42,880 nucleotides of DNA from Xanthomonas axonopodis (GCF_001304695.1 NZ_JFAQ01000032.1:1-42880); one strand, 5' to 3'; counted from the first letter of the stretch, positions 11,346 to 21,314 are shown. Made by a program: numbers and translations. The notes: generated by a model from the letters alone, not told the origin.

Positions 11346-11778
11346 AAGAGGAGAGCAGCGGGACGTTGGATGGCCGACGTGTCCGCAACGATACATCCTG
11401 ACGGATGTCATTTCTTCTGGGAGGGAGGACGACATGCGCTTAATCACAGCAAGGCAACAGCGTCACGCTCGGGGCGTGAGCGTCTTCAATTGCGTGTACA
11501 CCCTGAGGTTGCCAGCGCCCGCGTGAGTTCGCGTCTCTGGCGGGCTCGCCGTCTGGCCTGAACTAGCCATGCGTCAGTGCGCCAATTGAGGGCCTGGGCG
11601 TTGCCCGCGCCATTGAGTTTTGCCGATCAAGCCGAATGGATTGCCTACGCATGCTTCGCGCACTCTCAGGCATCCATGTGCGTGCCTGATCGGAACGCAC
11701 ATCTGTGTGACTTCACACTGAGTGAGACGTCGCCCTACAGACGTCGCGCCGAGCATCCCATCTTTTTTGGATATTTCG

Positions 11779-14700
11779 ATGACCACATCACACTCCATCG
11801 CTTCCTCAAGTGCGTCTCGGTCGCTGCCGGCACCAGATTCGGCCGACGCGTCAGTGCCGACCACAGTCTCACCGCGGCCGCCTTTCCCTGAGCCTCCGGC
11901 GCATGCGCTCGGCGCCTTGTCGGTAAGGCGAGGCGCATCCAGCACCTCAACCACCGCGGTCCGCCTGCGCAGTTCCCCGTCGCAGCACGGCCGACGTGCC
12001 GGCGTGCAGCTCGACGGCGCCTCCGCGTCGGATAGCGAGGTCGCTCGCATGATTGACGCTTGTCTTGCGCGGCGGCCGGCGGTCCAGAGCGAATCGCCGC
12101 TAGGCGGCGGTGGACGTCTGCTGCGCTATGTGGCCGATCCCAAGGACCCGCGGATGCCACGCAACGAGGCGTTCTTCACCACAACGCCAGGTTTACTGAT
12201 CGCGGGGCTGACCGTGCATCCGGACGTCGAACGCCGCACCGGCACAGCGCCGACCGCCGACCAGATCGCCAGCCAGCTTGCCGAGCCGCCGATTGGCCTG
12301 CTGACCGGTATCTGGCAGGCGACCGATGGTCAGTGTTTCACCTGTCGTGCCAACCAGCTGCATCGCGCCGATGCGCGTGGGCGCTGGGTACCGGTTCCGC
12401 TGCCTGCCGCGTGCGGTGCAGCTGCCGATATCCGCATGCTCGGCCTGCAGGCCGATGGCGCTGTGTATCTGCAGGCGGGTGCTCACTGCTGGCGCGCCGG
12501 CAGTGATCAGATATCCGTCAGCGTCGGAGATCTACCGGACGGCGCCGTGCTTCGTTTCGATGCCGATGGCAGGCCATGCCTGCTGCATGATGGCCTGTTC
12601 CGGCGTTGCGATGAGGATATGCCCGACCGGGTGGTGGAGTTGTTGCGTCCGGTGCCTGGCGACCCAGCCTTCGAGCCGACGCCTGCGGTGCCGGTCGATG
12701 TGTTGCCGCTGCCGCATCCTGACGCCGGCATCGCGCTGATGCTCGATGACAAGGGGCGCGTGTATGAGGCGGATCTGCGCGGAACCGGGCCGATCGCTGC
12801 ACGGCGCCTGACCCTGCCGGATCGGCTGGAGCGCTCACAGGGATGGGCGGTCACGTCCATCGGGCTTGCCACCGACAACGGTGTGCATCTTGTGCTGGAA
12901 GACAGCACCGGGCACCGCATCGCGTTGCAACGGCCGGCAGGACAAGCGAGATTCCAGCCGGCGTTCATGCTCGACCGCCCGCTTCTGCTGATGCGCAGCG
13001 AAGGGCTGCAGCTGCTCGCCGATGAGGCGATACAGTCGCCGGTGGTGCTGGATGGACATGCCCGGCTGGGGCATCTGGACGGGGTGCTGCACTACTCGCC
13101 TGCGCCAGACCAGCCATGGGAGCGGCTAAAGCTTGCCGATGGCGCTCCACTCACCGGCGTTGTCTCGTTGCATACCGGAGCGCGTGGCTTCGTCGACCGT
13201 CGGCCGGTGTTTGCGTTGCTGGCTGCGCCGCCGCAACTGGTCGACATCACGCTTCCCGGGCGGACCACCTGGCTGGCGGCCGATGCGGTGCCCACCACGC
13301 CTTCCGGTGGGCCGCTCATCGTGGTGCCGGATGTGGTGGAGGTGCGCTGCAAGCCAATCGCCCGTTTTGACGAAGAGATCGTCCAGGCGGCAGTGCATGC
13401 AGATCGCAGCGCGGTAGTGATGACGGCTTCGGGAACGTTGCTCAAGGTGGATGCGGAAGGCAACCGCGGCAGCATCCCCCCGCTGCAATGCCCGCTGGCA
13501 ATCGCGGTCGGGTTGGACGATGTGCTGTATGCGTTAGACCACCCTCATAAAGGGCCTGTGCAGCTATACCGGCTTGCAGAACACGGGCAGTGGGATGCGG
13601 TGCAGATCACCTTGCCACAGACGCTACCGCCACCGCGTGGGCTGCGCAGTACGCGTACCGGGCGACTTCAGGTGCAGCTGGGCGCGCGTTGGCACGCCGT
13701 GTTGCCAGCAATGACGGCTGCAGATGGCACCCTCCTGGCGGCACGCGTTGCCGCGTCTCCGTCACCCGAGGAAGTCGCCGCTGCCAGTACCCAGTCCGGT
13801 ACCAATGCCCACATAAACCAGCAGCAGGCAAGTCGGATCAGTACGCCCGACCACGACGCGGCGATCAGCACGACCTTGCTGGGCACGACGTCCACTGATC
13901 CGTTAAGTTTGAGCTCGAATGCGCAGGTCCTGGTCGAGAGTGGTCGCGCTCAGGCCACCGCGCTCGCGCAAGTGATGACAGACATGGTCGGAGGTGCTGT
14001 GCGCACGCTGGCCGGATGGACCGGCGTGAGACAGCCATCCACTCCGCAGCAACAGCGGCTTGCCGGCTTCCGCCAGGAGGCGATGCAGGCCCAGTCGCTT
14101 GCGCTGGAACTGTTCGACAGCTTGCCTGTCCTGGCCGAGGTGCGTATTGCCGCTGCGGCGTCTCCGCGCCAACCGGTTGATGGGCTTTCGCCTGAACAGA
14201 ATGCGCGCCTGCTGGCCTTGCGCGAAACGGCCTTGGCCGGGCTGTTGCGCGATCTGCGCAAGATCGGATTCCGCGATGGCGCGCTGGCCGCCGATTTTTC
14301 CATGGCGGACGGTGCCTCCATCCAGCGGACAAGTTCGAATCCCAGCTATCGCGTCGCCGAACTTTGGCGGCGGGTGCATTCCGCGGCTAGGCGCGTGAGG
14401 CCCCGGCAAGCCCACGATTTGCTGCCCGCAGTTGACCGTTGCATCGCTGCGCTAGCTGGTGGCGCATCGTTACATCCGCAGGCATTGAGCGACATCGAGC
14501 ATGCGCTGCTTGCCGAGTTGCGTGAGGTCGTCCATCGGCTCAAGACCGCCCAGGTCGCCTTGCCGGCCCAACAGGATCAAGCCGGCAACGCAGCAGATGT
14601 GCCGAATGCGCTGCGCAGCGCCTGCCTGCTCGCAGGCTTGGTTGAGTACGATGCGCTGCTGCGCGTCGCCGACGCGCAGGCGCTGGAGGCAGCCGACGCC

Positions 14701-17700
14701 AGGCGGCAGCAGTCAGGGCTGCATGCGCTGGCCAAGTTGGGGTTGTCGTCCTGGCACGAACTAGAGGCATTCGATGATGTGGTGTCGACCTTTCGGGCGG
14801 AGGTCACTACGCCCGGCAGCGCCCGCCAGCTGCAGTTGCTCAAGAGTCTTGGCCTGCCGCCGGGGAGCGCCCCGGATGAAATGGCGTCGCGCATGATCGA
14901 TGTGCTGCAGGATCTGTTCAATCGCAGCACCTTCTTCTCAACTCGGGTGCGCTCGGCCGAGCTGCGCGGCTCGCTGGGGTCGGTGCAATGGATGCATGTA
15001 AATCCGATCAATGTCGGTATGGGGGGGGAGGCCATCCACGCGCTGGGCGTCGAGCGCATCGGCGATTCGAAGGACGGCGACGCGGGCTTGGTGGCCTTCT
15101 TCGTGCGCCACGCAAAAGCTACCGCGTCCGCAACCGCAGGCCTGAGCATCGATCTTGAACCGGGCCCGGTGACCGGCGGACATGTGTATGTGGACGCCCC
15201 GGGGCCAACAGTGTCTGCAACCTGGGGCGGCGCGGCCAATCTCGGCGTGGGGGGAACCTATCAACATGGCGTTGGCGCGGCAGTCATCCTGTCGCCGGAC
15301 ACCATCCCCGAATTTGCCAGACTGTTGTTCGACCGGTACGCCGGCGATACCACCCGCCTGTTGCGCGCAGGCGTGAATGATGGGGCGATCGGCCTGGATC
15401 TGTTCGAAACCAACATCAACGCGTCGCTCAACTTCAACGTCAACGTGGCTGTGCATCCACTGGCGGTCAGGCATCCCTTCGGTGCGAAGCAGCCCACCGC
15501 ACAGGGCGCAGCCACCGGCAGTCCGCGCAGCGCGATTGCGGTATCGGTGCCGTTCGGCATGACGGCGCAGATCGGTGTGCAATGGAGCCAGATGGAATTG
15601 CATCTGGACCACGCCTGGCAAGACATCATCGGCCTGGAATTTCAGGGTCGCATCGGCATCAATGCCGAGGTCAATGCCGGCATCAATTTAGGTGGCGCAT
15701 TCACTTCGGTACTGGGACGCAATTTCAAACGGCTGGTCAATGCCGTCACCGGTGCCGGCACGCTGCAGCTGGCCGGTATGCGGATGGCGTCTAGCGACGT
15801 GCAGTTGCCAACCGACGCAATACTGGACGATACGCGCACCGGTCCGTTATTGGGCACTGCCAGCTACAAGCGCACCCTGGATACGCATGCCGCGCAGCCA
15901 GTGACGCGGCATCGATGGGACACGTTGCGCGCACGTCTCAAGGCCGTTTTTCCAGAAAGCAGCGCCGAACTGGGCGCGATGGAGTATCCGTCCACGCCGG
16001 AAGAGCGCAGTGTGCTGCTGCGCAAGGCGCTCGAACGTATCCAGGGTCCCGGCGCGCTGGCCATCGAAGCTGGCGCAGCACTCGGCGGAGCAGCCCTGGC
16101 GCGACAGCGGACGCTCGCCGCGCAAGCGACTGGTGCAGCGGCGGTATCGCTATGGAAAGGCGGTACGGCGGCCGAGCGCGCGGCAGTGGTCGACATGCTG
16201 CATCAGCTGCGGCAGGAGGATGCTGCAGCCATCCAGCAGCGGGCGCGCGTGATTCCCGGCGCCCGCGTAGAGATCAACATGTTCGGACGCGAATCGCTCG
16301 ACGCGGTAATCAGTCATGCCATCGGCCACCGCGCGCTGGGCGAGAAGATGCGCGACGTTGCCGAGATACGACGCAAGATTCCCGGGCTGGATGAGGTGTT
16401 GCGCAGATTCAAGGACATCCCGTATGTCAATCAGGTTCGTTTCGTGTTTGAGATGCGGCCGCAGGCGATGGTGGCGATCAACGACGCGCTGGCCGCCAGG
16501 CAGCATGCGCAGGCCGCAGTGGCACTGGGATTGCCGGCGTCCAGCGACGGGATGTCCTGGCAGGACGTTCTCGTTGCTGCGCAGCAATCGCCGGATCTGT
16601 ACCGGCTTGCGGCCATCGCCGTTCATAATACCGACGAAAATCCGGTCACCAGCCGTATCGGTCTGCCGCTGCTCAATGTGGCGTCGACTGCGGTCGCCTC
16701 GCACCAGTTGTTCGAGGCGGAGATTCAGTTCCGTTACGGGTTGTACGACCGCATCGAAGGGGCGGAAGTCCTCGAAGCCGGTGCGCGTGCGCTGCGCCGC
16801 CCGCTGGACCGCCTGCAGCAGGCCGGCGTGCAGGCGCTTGGGCAACCTGAGCGGGCGCAAGTGCCGCAACCGGGCACGGTCTCTCCGCGGGGCGAGCGCC
16901 CAGGGTTACAGGAGGCGCGCGAGCTTGCATTTGAACGGTATCTGCAGACGGGCACGCTGCCGGAGGGCCCACATCTACGCGCGCTGACGCGCGAATTGGC
17001 ACGCCTGGAAGAACAAACGCTTGGAGTTGATGCGCAGCGCCGCAACTGCGCTGCGTTGATGGAGGCAGTGGAGCTCGCACAGGCCAAGGCAGGCGAACGC
17101 ATCGACCGCTTGCTGGCCAGACTTGCGCCAACAGGCGAGGACATCACCGAAGCGGCGATCGCGCCGTGGAGCTTGCGCCAAGCGCTTGGGTCGTTGCACG
17201 CCTGCAGGGAGGTGGTGACACAGGCCGAGCACGCGCTTGACCAAGCGCACGGTCGCCTAAGTCAGCTGATGGCCGGGCGCAGCGCAATGGAGGAGATTGC
17301 GGTAGCTCAGCATGGGTTCGAATTACTGCGGCAGGCTGCACAAAGCGAGTCGTCCTTGATTGCAGCGATCGACTACCTTCTGCGTCACACCGCGGAGGCG
17401 TATGACGCGCAAGAGGCGCAACTGCAGGACCTGGACGACAGGTTGGACGACCTGTTGCAGCGTCTGGAGGATCTGCAGCGCGTGTCTGAGCTAGGGCGTC
17501 AGTCTGTCGAAGATGCCGAGCGCGATGCCGACATCCGACGCCAAGCGCTGAGTGTATTGCAAATGCAGGCCACGAGCACCGATGCGTCGGCGAACGACAC
17601 CGCCAGCGAGGATGAGGCGGTACGGGCAATCGAAGAGGCGCAAACGAAGCTGAACAGGATCCAGCAGCAATCGGCAGAGACACGCGATCGCATCGGTGCG

Positions 17701-17928
17701 CTGGTGTCGTTAGCGCACGGCGTGCGCGCCAGGCTGGCTGAAGAAGCCGATGCGTTAGGCGACATCGATGCACAGACACGTGCAGCACGGCAAACCATGA
17801 CACGTGCGCACGACCTCGGTGAGGAGGCGCGGGCTGCCATGCTGGCAATGTTGAGCGCACGCTCCGGCGACGATGCCGCGCCAGCGGCCGATGCTGGCGA
17901 TGACATCACCTTGGCCGATAAGCAATGA
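11779..17928 (+). CDS. xopAM: Type III effector, AvrE/HopR superfamily (XopAM-like)
   Basis: A 2049-residue protein with an AvrE-superfamily layout. The first 60-70 residues are rich in Ser, Thr, Pro and Ala, as in type III secretion signals. Residues about 115-650 show repeated aspartate/glycine-turn beta units suggestive of a propeller (GLLTGIWQATDGQCF, LGLQADGAVYLQAG, GIALMLDDKGRVYEADL, VGLDDVLYALDH). Then come helical segments with a WxxxE motif (WHELE, W992). Residues about 1075-1310 form alternating glycine-rich beta strands like the AvrE-family barrel (GGHVYVDAPGP, GVGGTYQHGVGAAV, NASLNFNVNVAVH, IGVQWSQMELHLDH). The last about 340 residues are coiled coil. AvrE proteins are delivered into plant cells and promote apoplast wetting and cell death. 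An earlier in-frame GTG at 11722 exists; ATG 11779 is preferred for its secretion-signal-like N-terminus. XopAM rather than another family member is inferred from length and genus. Confidence 0.87.
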   Translation: MTTSHSIASSSASRSLPAPDSADASVPTTVSPRPPFPEPPAHALGALSVRRGASSTSTTAVRLRSSPSQHGRRAGVQLDGASASDSEVARMIDACLARRPAVQSESPLGGGGRLLRYVADPKDPRMPRNEAFFTTTPGLLIAGLTVHPDVERRTGTAPTADQIASQLAEPPIGLLTGIWQATDGQCFTCRANQLHRADARGRWVPVPLPAACGAAADIRMLGLQADGAVYLQAGAHCWRAGSDQISVSVGDLPDGAVLRFDADGRPCLLHDGLFRRCDEDMPDRVVELLRPVPGDPAFEPTPAVPVDVLPLPHPDAGIALMLDDKGRVYEADLRGTGPIAARRLTLPDRLERSQGWAVTSIGLATDNGVHLVLEDSTGHRIALQRPAGQARFQPAFMLDRPLLLMRSEGLQLLADEAIQSPVVLDGHARLGHLDGVLHYSPAPDQPWERLKLADGAPLTGVVSLHTGARGFVDRRPVFALLAAPPQLVDITLPGRTTWLAADAVPTTPSGGPLIVVPDVVEVRCKPIARFDEEIVQAAVHADRSAVVMTASGTLLKVDAEGNRGSIPPLQCPLAIAVGLDDVLYALDHPHKGPVQLYRLAEHGQWDAVQITLPQTLPPPRGLRSTRTGRLQVQLGARWHAVLPAMTAADGTLLAARVAASPSPEEVAAASTQSGTNAHINQQQASRISTPDHDAAISTTLLGTTSTDPLSLSSNAQVLVESGRAQATALAQVMTDMVGGAVRTLAGWTGVRQPSTPQQQRLAGFRQEAMQAQSLALELFDSLPVLAEVRIAAAASPRQPVDGLSPEQNARLLALRETALAGLLRDLRKIGFRDGALAADFSMADGASIQRTSSNPSYRVAELWRRVHSAARRVRPRQAHDLLPAVDRCIAALAGGASLHPQALSDIEHALLAELREVVHRLKTAQVALPAQQDQAGNAADVPNALRSACLLAGLVEYDALLRVADAQALEAADARRQQSGLHALAKLGLSSWHELEAFDDVVSTFRAEVTTPGSARQLQLLKSLGLPPGSAPDEMASRMIDVLQDLFNRSTFFSTRVRSAELRGSLGSVQWMHVNPINVGMGGEAIHALGVERIGDSKDGDAGLVAFFVRHAKATASATAGLSIDLEPGPVTGGHVYVDAPGPTVSATWGGAANLGVGGTYQHGVGAAVILSPDTIPEFARLLFDRYAGDTTRLLRAGVNDGAIGLDLFETNINASLNFNVNVAVHPLAVRHPFGAKQPTAQGAATGSPRSAIAVSVPFGMTAQIGVQWSQMELHLDHAWQDIIGLEFQGRIGINAEVNAGINLGGAFTSVLGRNFKRLVNAVTGAGTLQLAGMRMASSDVQLPTDAILDDTRTGPLLGTASYKRTLDTHAAQPVTRHRWDTLRARLKAVFPESSAELGAMEYPSTPEERSVLLRKALERIQGPGALAIEAGAALGGAALARQRTLAAQATGAAAVSLWKGGTAAERAAVVDMLHQLRQEDAAAIQQRARVIPGARVEINMFGRESLDAVISHAIGHRALGEKMRDVAEIRRKIPGLDEVLRRFKDIPYVNQVRFVFEMRPQAMVAINDALAARQHAQAAVALGLPASSDGMSWQDVLVAAQQSPDLYRLAAIAVHNTDENPVTSRIGLPLLNVASTAVASHQLFEAEIQFRYGLYDRIEGAEVLEAGARALRRPLDRLQQAGVQALGQPERAQVPQPGTVSPRGERPGLQEARELAFERYLQTGTLPEGPHLRALTRELARLEEQTLGVDAQRRNCAALMEAVELAQAKAGERIDRLLARLAPTGEDITEAAIAPWSLRQALGSLHACREVVTQAEHALDQAHGRLSQLMAGRSAMEEIAVAQHGFELLRQAAQSESSLIAAIDYLLRHTAEAYDAQEAQLQDLDDRLDDLLQRLEDLQRVSELGRQSVEDAERDADIRRQALSVLQMQATSTDASANDTASEDEAVRAIEEAQTKLNRIQQQSAETRDRIGALVSLAHGVRARLAEEADALGDIDAQTRAARQTMTRAHDLGEEARAAMLAMLSARSGDDAAPAADAGDDITLADKQ

Positions 17929-18519
17929 GCCTGGTGCGCCGGGCACGCCTGAATGCCGTCCTGACCGCGCAGGCGTACATGCGATGCGCGGGTGTGCTGC
18001 ATGACAGGAGGGCGCGAGACCAGCGGCGGGGCGCCGCGGGTTGGAGTGTCAATCAGGCGCGTGTAGCCGAGGGTGATCGCGACGTAGCGACCACATAGAC
18101 GGACCGTGCCGACGGCCCGCGCAGCACGCTGGTCATCGCAGCGTGCATCAGGTCAGCTGTTCAAAACTGGCCGACACAACCGGTAGCGTCGGTCGACTGT
18201 GCCACCCACCCATCGAACAGGCCTCGCTCCAAGGTCGGCGTTGTGGCCGGAATAGCTCAGCGGCTCACCGGGCGCCAGCAGCGCCACGTCGGCACTGCGC
18301 GCGGCTGCTACCTGTGGTCTGCAGCGCTTGGATAGCGGGTGATCGAAGGCGCAGCGCTCCACGACCTGCGGCAGGCTGGGGTTTGTCATTCGGCGGCGTT
18401 CTTCGCCACTGGTCGCGCGACAGCGGAACTGATAAGTGGCCGAAACCGCGTGCGCGACACATAGGACCTGCAGACCGAACTACGACATCTGTTCGATATA
18501 TGGGTGGTTGAAGCCGTAG
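17929..18519. other. Gene-poor region, possible gene decay
   Basis: About 590 bases after the effector gene. A minus-strand frame at 18153-18389 (78 codons, containing DHPLSK, ADVALLAPGEPLSYSGHNADL) has a protein-like stretch but no family I can name and no convincing start, so it could be a decayed gene. No repeats, IS ends or RNA genes were seen. Confidence 0.35.
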
Positions 18520-18564
18520 CGGCGGTGGTCGATTCGGAAAACGGCACTGGTCAGCAATTGCGGC

Positions 18565-18834
18565 GTGCATGCGCCCGAAGCATTGGATGCGCTTTACCAG
18601 CAGCTGGAAGACACGCTGGTGCAGCTGTTGCGCCCGCATGTGTGCAGAGGCAGCGTAATGTCGGCCGAAGATCTCGACCAAATCCTGCCGCTTGCGACCA
18701 ACCAGCCTGAAAGCGTCGGCCAACAACGAGTCGGTCTTGAGGCGGCTGTTGCCGGCCAGATCACCATGGCCGTGGCCACGGTGCGCATAGGTGCTGGCGA
18801 GGCATCAGGCAAGAAGAAGTCCGCGCGACGCTGA
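18565..18834 (+). CDS. Hypothetical protein, orphan ORF
   Basis: An 89-codon frame from GTG 18565 to TGA 18834 (the frame itself is open from 18520). The product is acidic-helical at first (APEALDALYQQLEDTLVQLL), then DLDQILPL, and ends with a basic tail GKKKSARR. Codon third positions are mostly G or C, as in neighbouring genes, and a strong hairpin follows 57 bases after the stop, both of which favour a real gene. I do not recognise the family. It could also be the 3' end of a gene whose front has decayed in the region 17929-18520. Confidence 0.4.
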   Translation: MHAPEALDALYQQLEDTLVQLLRPHVCRGSVMSAEDLDQILPLATNQPESVGQQRVGLEAAVAGQITMAVATVRIGAGEASGKKKSARR

Positions 18835-18891
18835 TGCGGCGACTGGCATTTACAGCACCGCTCACACTCGACGCTGCACCGCTGCGATAAC

Positions 18892-18930
18892 ACGATGGGC
18901 CCAGTGCACCGAATGCATTGGGCCCATCGT
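18892..18930. terminator. Strong hairpin between convergent genes, probable bidirectional terminator
   Basis: A 17-pair stem (ACGATGGGCCCAGTGCA against TGCATTGGGCCCATCGT, one G-U pair) closes a 5-base loop CCGAA. It lies 57 bases after the orphan plus-strand ORF and 87 bases after the paoC stop on the other strand. There is no T-run, as is common in this high-GC genus. Confidence 0.7.
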
Positions 18931-19016
18931 CGTGACCAATGAGAGAAGCGGCACGTTTTCGTAAGCTATCTTATCGCTGCGCCATGCATCCATACAGGCG
19001 CAACGTGCCACGCAGG

Positions 19017-21314
19017 TCAGTCCGCCATCACCTTGTCCGGCGTCATCGGCGTGCTGCGGATGCGCTTGCCGGTGGCGTGGAAAATGGCGTTGCAGATGGC
19101 CGCCGAAACACCGACCAGGCCAATTTCGCCGACACCTTTCGCCCCCAGGCTGCTCACGACGAGGTCGTCTTCGTCCGCGAAGATCACATCGATGTCGTGG
19201 ATGTCGGCGTTGGCGGAGACGTGATACAGCGCCAGGTCGTGATTCATGAAACGGCCGAAGCGATGGTCCGATTGGGTGTGCTCGTGCAGCGCCTGGCCAA
19301 TGCCCCAGACCACGCCGCCAACGATCTGGCTGCGTGCGGTGATCGGATTGAGGATGCGCCCGGCGGCAATTGCGCTGACCACGCGGGTGACCCGCACTGT
19401 GCCAAGCTCCTCATCCACCCGGACTTCCACAAACACGGCGCCATGCGTGGCACGGGTGTACTTGCGTTGCTTGAGTACGTTCGGCAGCAGCAGGAATTTG
19501 TCTTCGATCTGCTCCAGCCCTGCGGTGCGCAGCAAGTCGGTCAAGGCGATGGCGCTGCCGGCATCGGCCCGCAATGCGAGCTTGCCGTCGGCAAAGACCA
19601 CATCGTCTGGTTTGGCCTTGGCGAAACGCGACTCCGGCAGGGCCTGTGCCAGCCGTAGCAACCGGCCACGCAGCTTGCCGCACACGCCATCCACTGCCGA
19701 GCCCACCGTGGTGACATGCGAGGAGCCGCCTTCGATCGGCGCAACCGGCAAGGTGGAGTCGCCAAGTTGAAACCTCACCTGTTCCAGCGGCAGACCCAAG
19801 GCCTCGGCAGCGATCATCGCCATCACCGTATAGGTGCCGGTGCCGATATCGCTGGCCGCGCTGCTGACCACCAAACGGCCGTCGGCATGCAGTACCGCAT
19901 GTGCGCGCGCGAACATCTGCATCGCATCCCATTGCCCGGTGGCCATGCCCCAGCCCAGCCATTCGCTGCCTTCCTTGCGCGCGCGCGGTTGCAAGGGACG
20001 TTGCGCCCAACCGAAGCGCTCGGCGCCTTGCTCGTAACACTGGCGCAGCGCCTTGGTGGAGTAGGGCTTGTGGTCGGCCGGATTGACCTCGGCGTAGTTC
20101 TTCAGGCGTAGCGCCAACGGATCGATGCCGACCTCATAGGACAGCTCGTCCATCGCCACTTCCAGCGCGTGCACCCCATGCGCGGCGCCGGGCGCTCGCA
20201 TGTCGATCGGACTGTATTGGTCCAGACTCACCAGCTTGTAGCCCAGGTGCACGTTGTCGCAGGCGTACAACTGGCCGCTCCAGTTGACCACTACCTCCAC
20301 ATAGTCTTCGATGCGCGAGGTTTCGGCGATCGCTTCATGCCAGATGGAGCGCAAGGTGCCATCGCGGTCTGCGCCGAGCTTGAGCCGCTGCAGCGTTTCC
20401 GGGCGGTGGCCGAAGGTGAACATCTGTTGCCGCGTCAGCACCACACGCACCGAGCGATCCAGCAGGATCGACGCCATCACCGCCAGCGGCAGTTGATACT
20501 GCGGGCGCAGCCCGGAGCCGAACGCGCCGCCCACGTACGGGTTGCGCACCGTCACCTTGCGCTTGCTCAGCCCAAACACATGCGAGACATACCAACGGCT
20601 GTTCTGCGAGCCCTGGGTTTTGTCGTAAATGGTGAAGTGGCCGTCGGTATCGCGGATGACGGTGGACGCAAACAACTCCATCGGGTTGTGATGCTCCACG
20701 CCGCTGCAGTAGTCGGCCTGTACCTGGCAGGCAGCATTGTCGAACGCGTTCTGCGGATCGCCCTTGTCCTTGGGCGGCGGCGAAAATCCGGCCTTCAGCG
20801 GCTTGGGCGTATGTGCACGGTCCAGGTTGGTCATCAGATTGGTGTCGTGCGGGTCCTGCAACAACTCCACTTCCACCAGATGCGCGGTGTGGCGCGCCGC
20901 TTCGAAGGTCTCGGCAACCACCAGCGCGATGGGCTGGCCGCTGTACAGGATCTTATTGTCGTACAAGGGACGGAAGGGCGAGCCGGCCGGTGCCGTCATG
21001 TCCTTGTAGAACAGGTCCATGCCGCGCATGTGCGGGCGGTTTTCGTGGGTGACGATCTCCAGCACGCCGGGGACTGCACGCGCTGCATCCAGATGGAAGG
21101 CAACGATCTCACCCTTGGCAATGCTGCTGTTGACCACCACGCCATAGGCCAGATCCGGCACCGGCCATTCGGCGGCATAACGGGCCTGGCCGGTGACTTT
21201 TGCGCGTCCGTCGATGCGCGTGACGCCGGTGCCGGTAGGGCGATAGCCGGTGCCGCTGTCGGCAACAGATGGGGTCAGCTCGCTGTCGGACAGGTCGGGG
21301 CTGCGTGCGTTCAT
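19017..21314 (-). CDS. paoC: Molybdopterin-binding subunit of aldehyde/xanthine oxidoreductase
   Basis: A 765-residue large subunit of the xanthine-oxidase family, closest in organisation to the single-chain PaoC/YagR type. It has the N-terminal aldehyde oxidase a/b hammerhead region (RIDGRAKVTGQARYAAEWP), the molybdopterin-binding segments NPYVGGAFGSG and GAAHGVHALEVAMDELS, SDIGTGTYTVMAMIAAE, and the catalytic glutamate in GAKGVGEIGLVG (E730). It oxidises aldehydes or N-heterocycles at the molybdenum centre and passes electrons to the iron-sulfur and FAD subunits encoded just upstream. Its start overlaps the end of the FAD-subunit gene by four bases (21311-21314). No paoD/xdhC-like cofactor-insertion gene follows; the downstream kilobase is gene-poor. 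Substrate is not predictable from sequence. Confidence 0.92.
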   Translation of the reverse strand: MNARSPDLSDSELTPSVADSGTGYRPTGTGVTRIDGRAKVTGQARYAAEWPVPDLAYGVVVNSSIAKGEIVAFHLDAARAVPGVLEIVTHENRPHMRGMDLFYKDMTAPAGSPFRPLYDNKILYSGQPIALVVAETFEAARHTAHLVEVELLQDPHDTNLMTNLDRAHTPKPLKAGFSPPPKDKGDPQNAFDNAACQVQADYCSGVEHHNPMELFASTVIRDTDGHFTIYDKTQGSQNSRWYVSHVFGLSKRKVTVRNPYVGGAFGSGLRPQYQLPLAVMASILLDRSVRVVLTRQQMFTFGHRPETLQRLKLGADRDGTLRSIWHEAIAETSRIEDYVEVVVNWSGQLYACDNVHLGYKLVSLDQYSPIDMRAPGAAHGVHALEVAMDELSYEVGIDPLALRLKNYAEVNPADHKPYSTKALRQCYEQGAERFGWAQRPLQPRARKEGSEWLGWGMATGQWDAMQMFARAHAVLHADGRLVVSSAASDIGTGTYTVMAMIAAEALGLPLEQVRFQLGDSTLPVAPIEGGSSHVTTVGSAVDGVCGKLRGRLLRLAQALPESRFAKAKPDDVVFADGKLALRADAGSAIALTDLLRTAGLEQIEDKFLLLPNVLKQRKYTRATHGAVFVEVRVDEELGTVRVTRVVSAIAAGRILNPITARSQIVGGVVWGIGQALHEHTQSDHRFGRFMNHDLALYHVSANADIHDIDVIFADEDDLVVSSLGAKGVGEIGLVGVSAAICNAIFHATGKRIRSTPMTPDKVMAD

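Larger units (their letters stand above)
11234..11778. other. Effector promoter and long leader region
   Basis: About 545 bases between the UvrA-like gene and the effector start. A perfect PIP box and matching -10 element lie at its left end, leaving a predicted untranslated leader of about 425 bases. The leader contains a 63-codon frame starting with ATG at 11370 (MADVSATIHPDG..., ending 11561) with GGAGAG about 15 bases upstream; it resembles nothing I know. No AvrF/DspF-type chaperone gene is visible. Confidence 0.5.

Noticed and set aside
11577-11891. 104-codon plus-strand frame overlapping the effector start
   Set aside because: Overlaps the secretion-signal region of the effector in another frame, with no family pattern or ribosome site; a frameshifted effector N-terminus was considered but not supported.
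18504-18893. Other frames over the orphan ORF, both strands
   Set aside because: Their composition is poorer than the 18565 frame and the minus-strand versions have no terminator or start signal.
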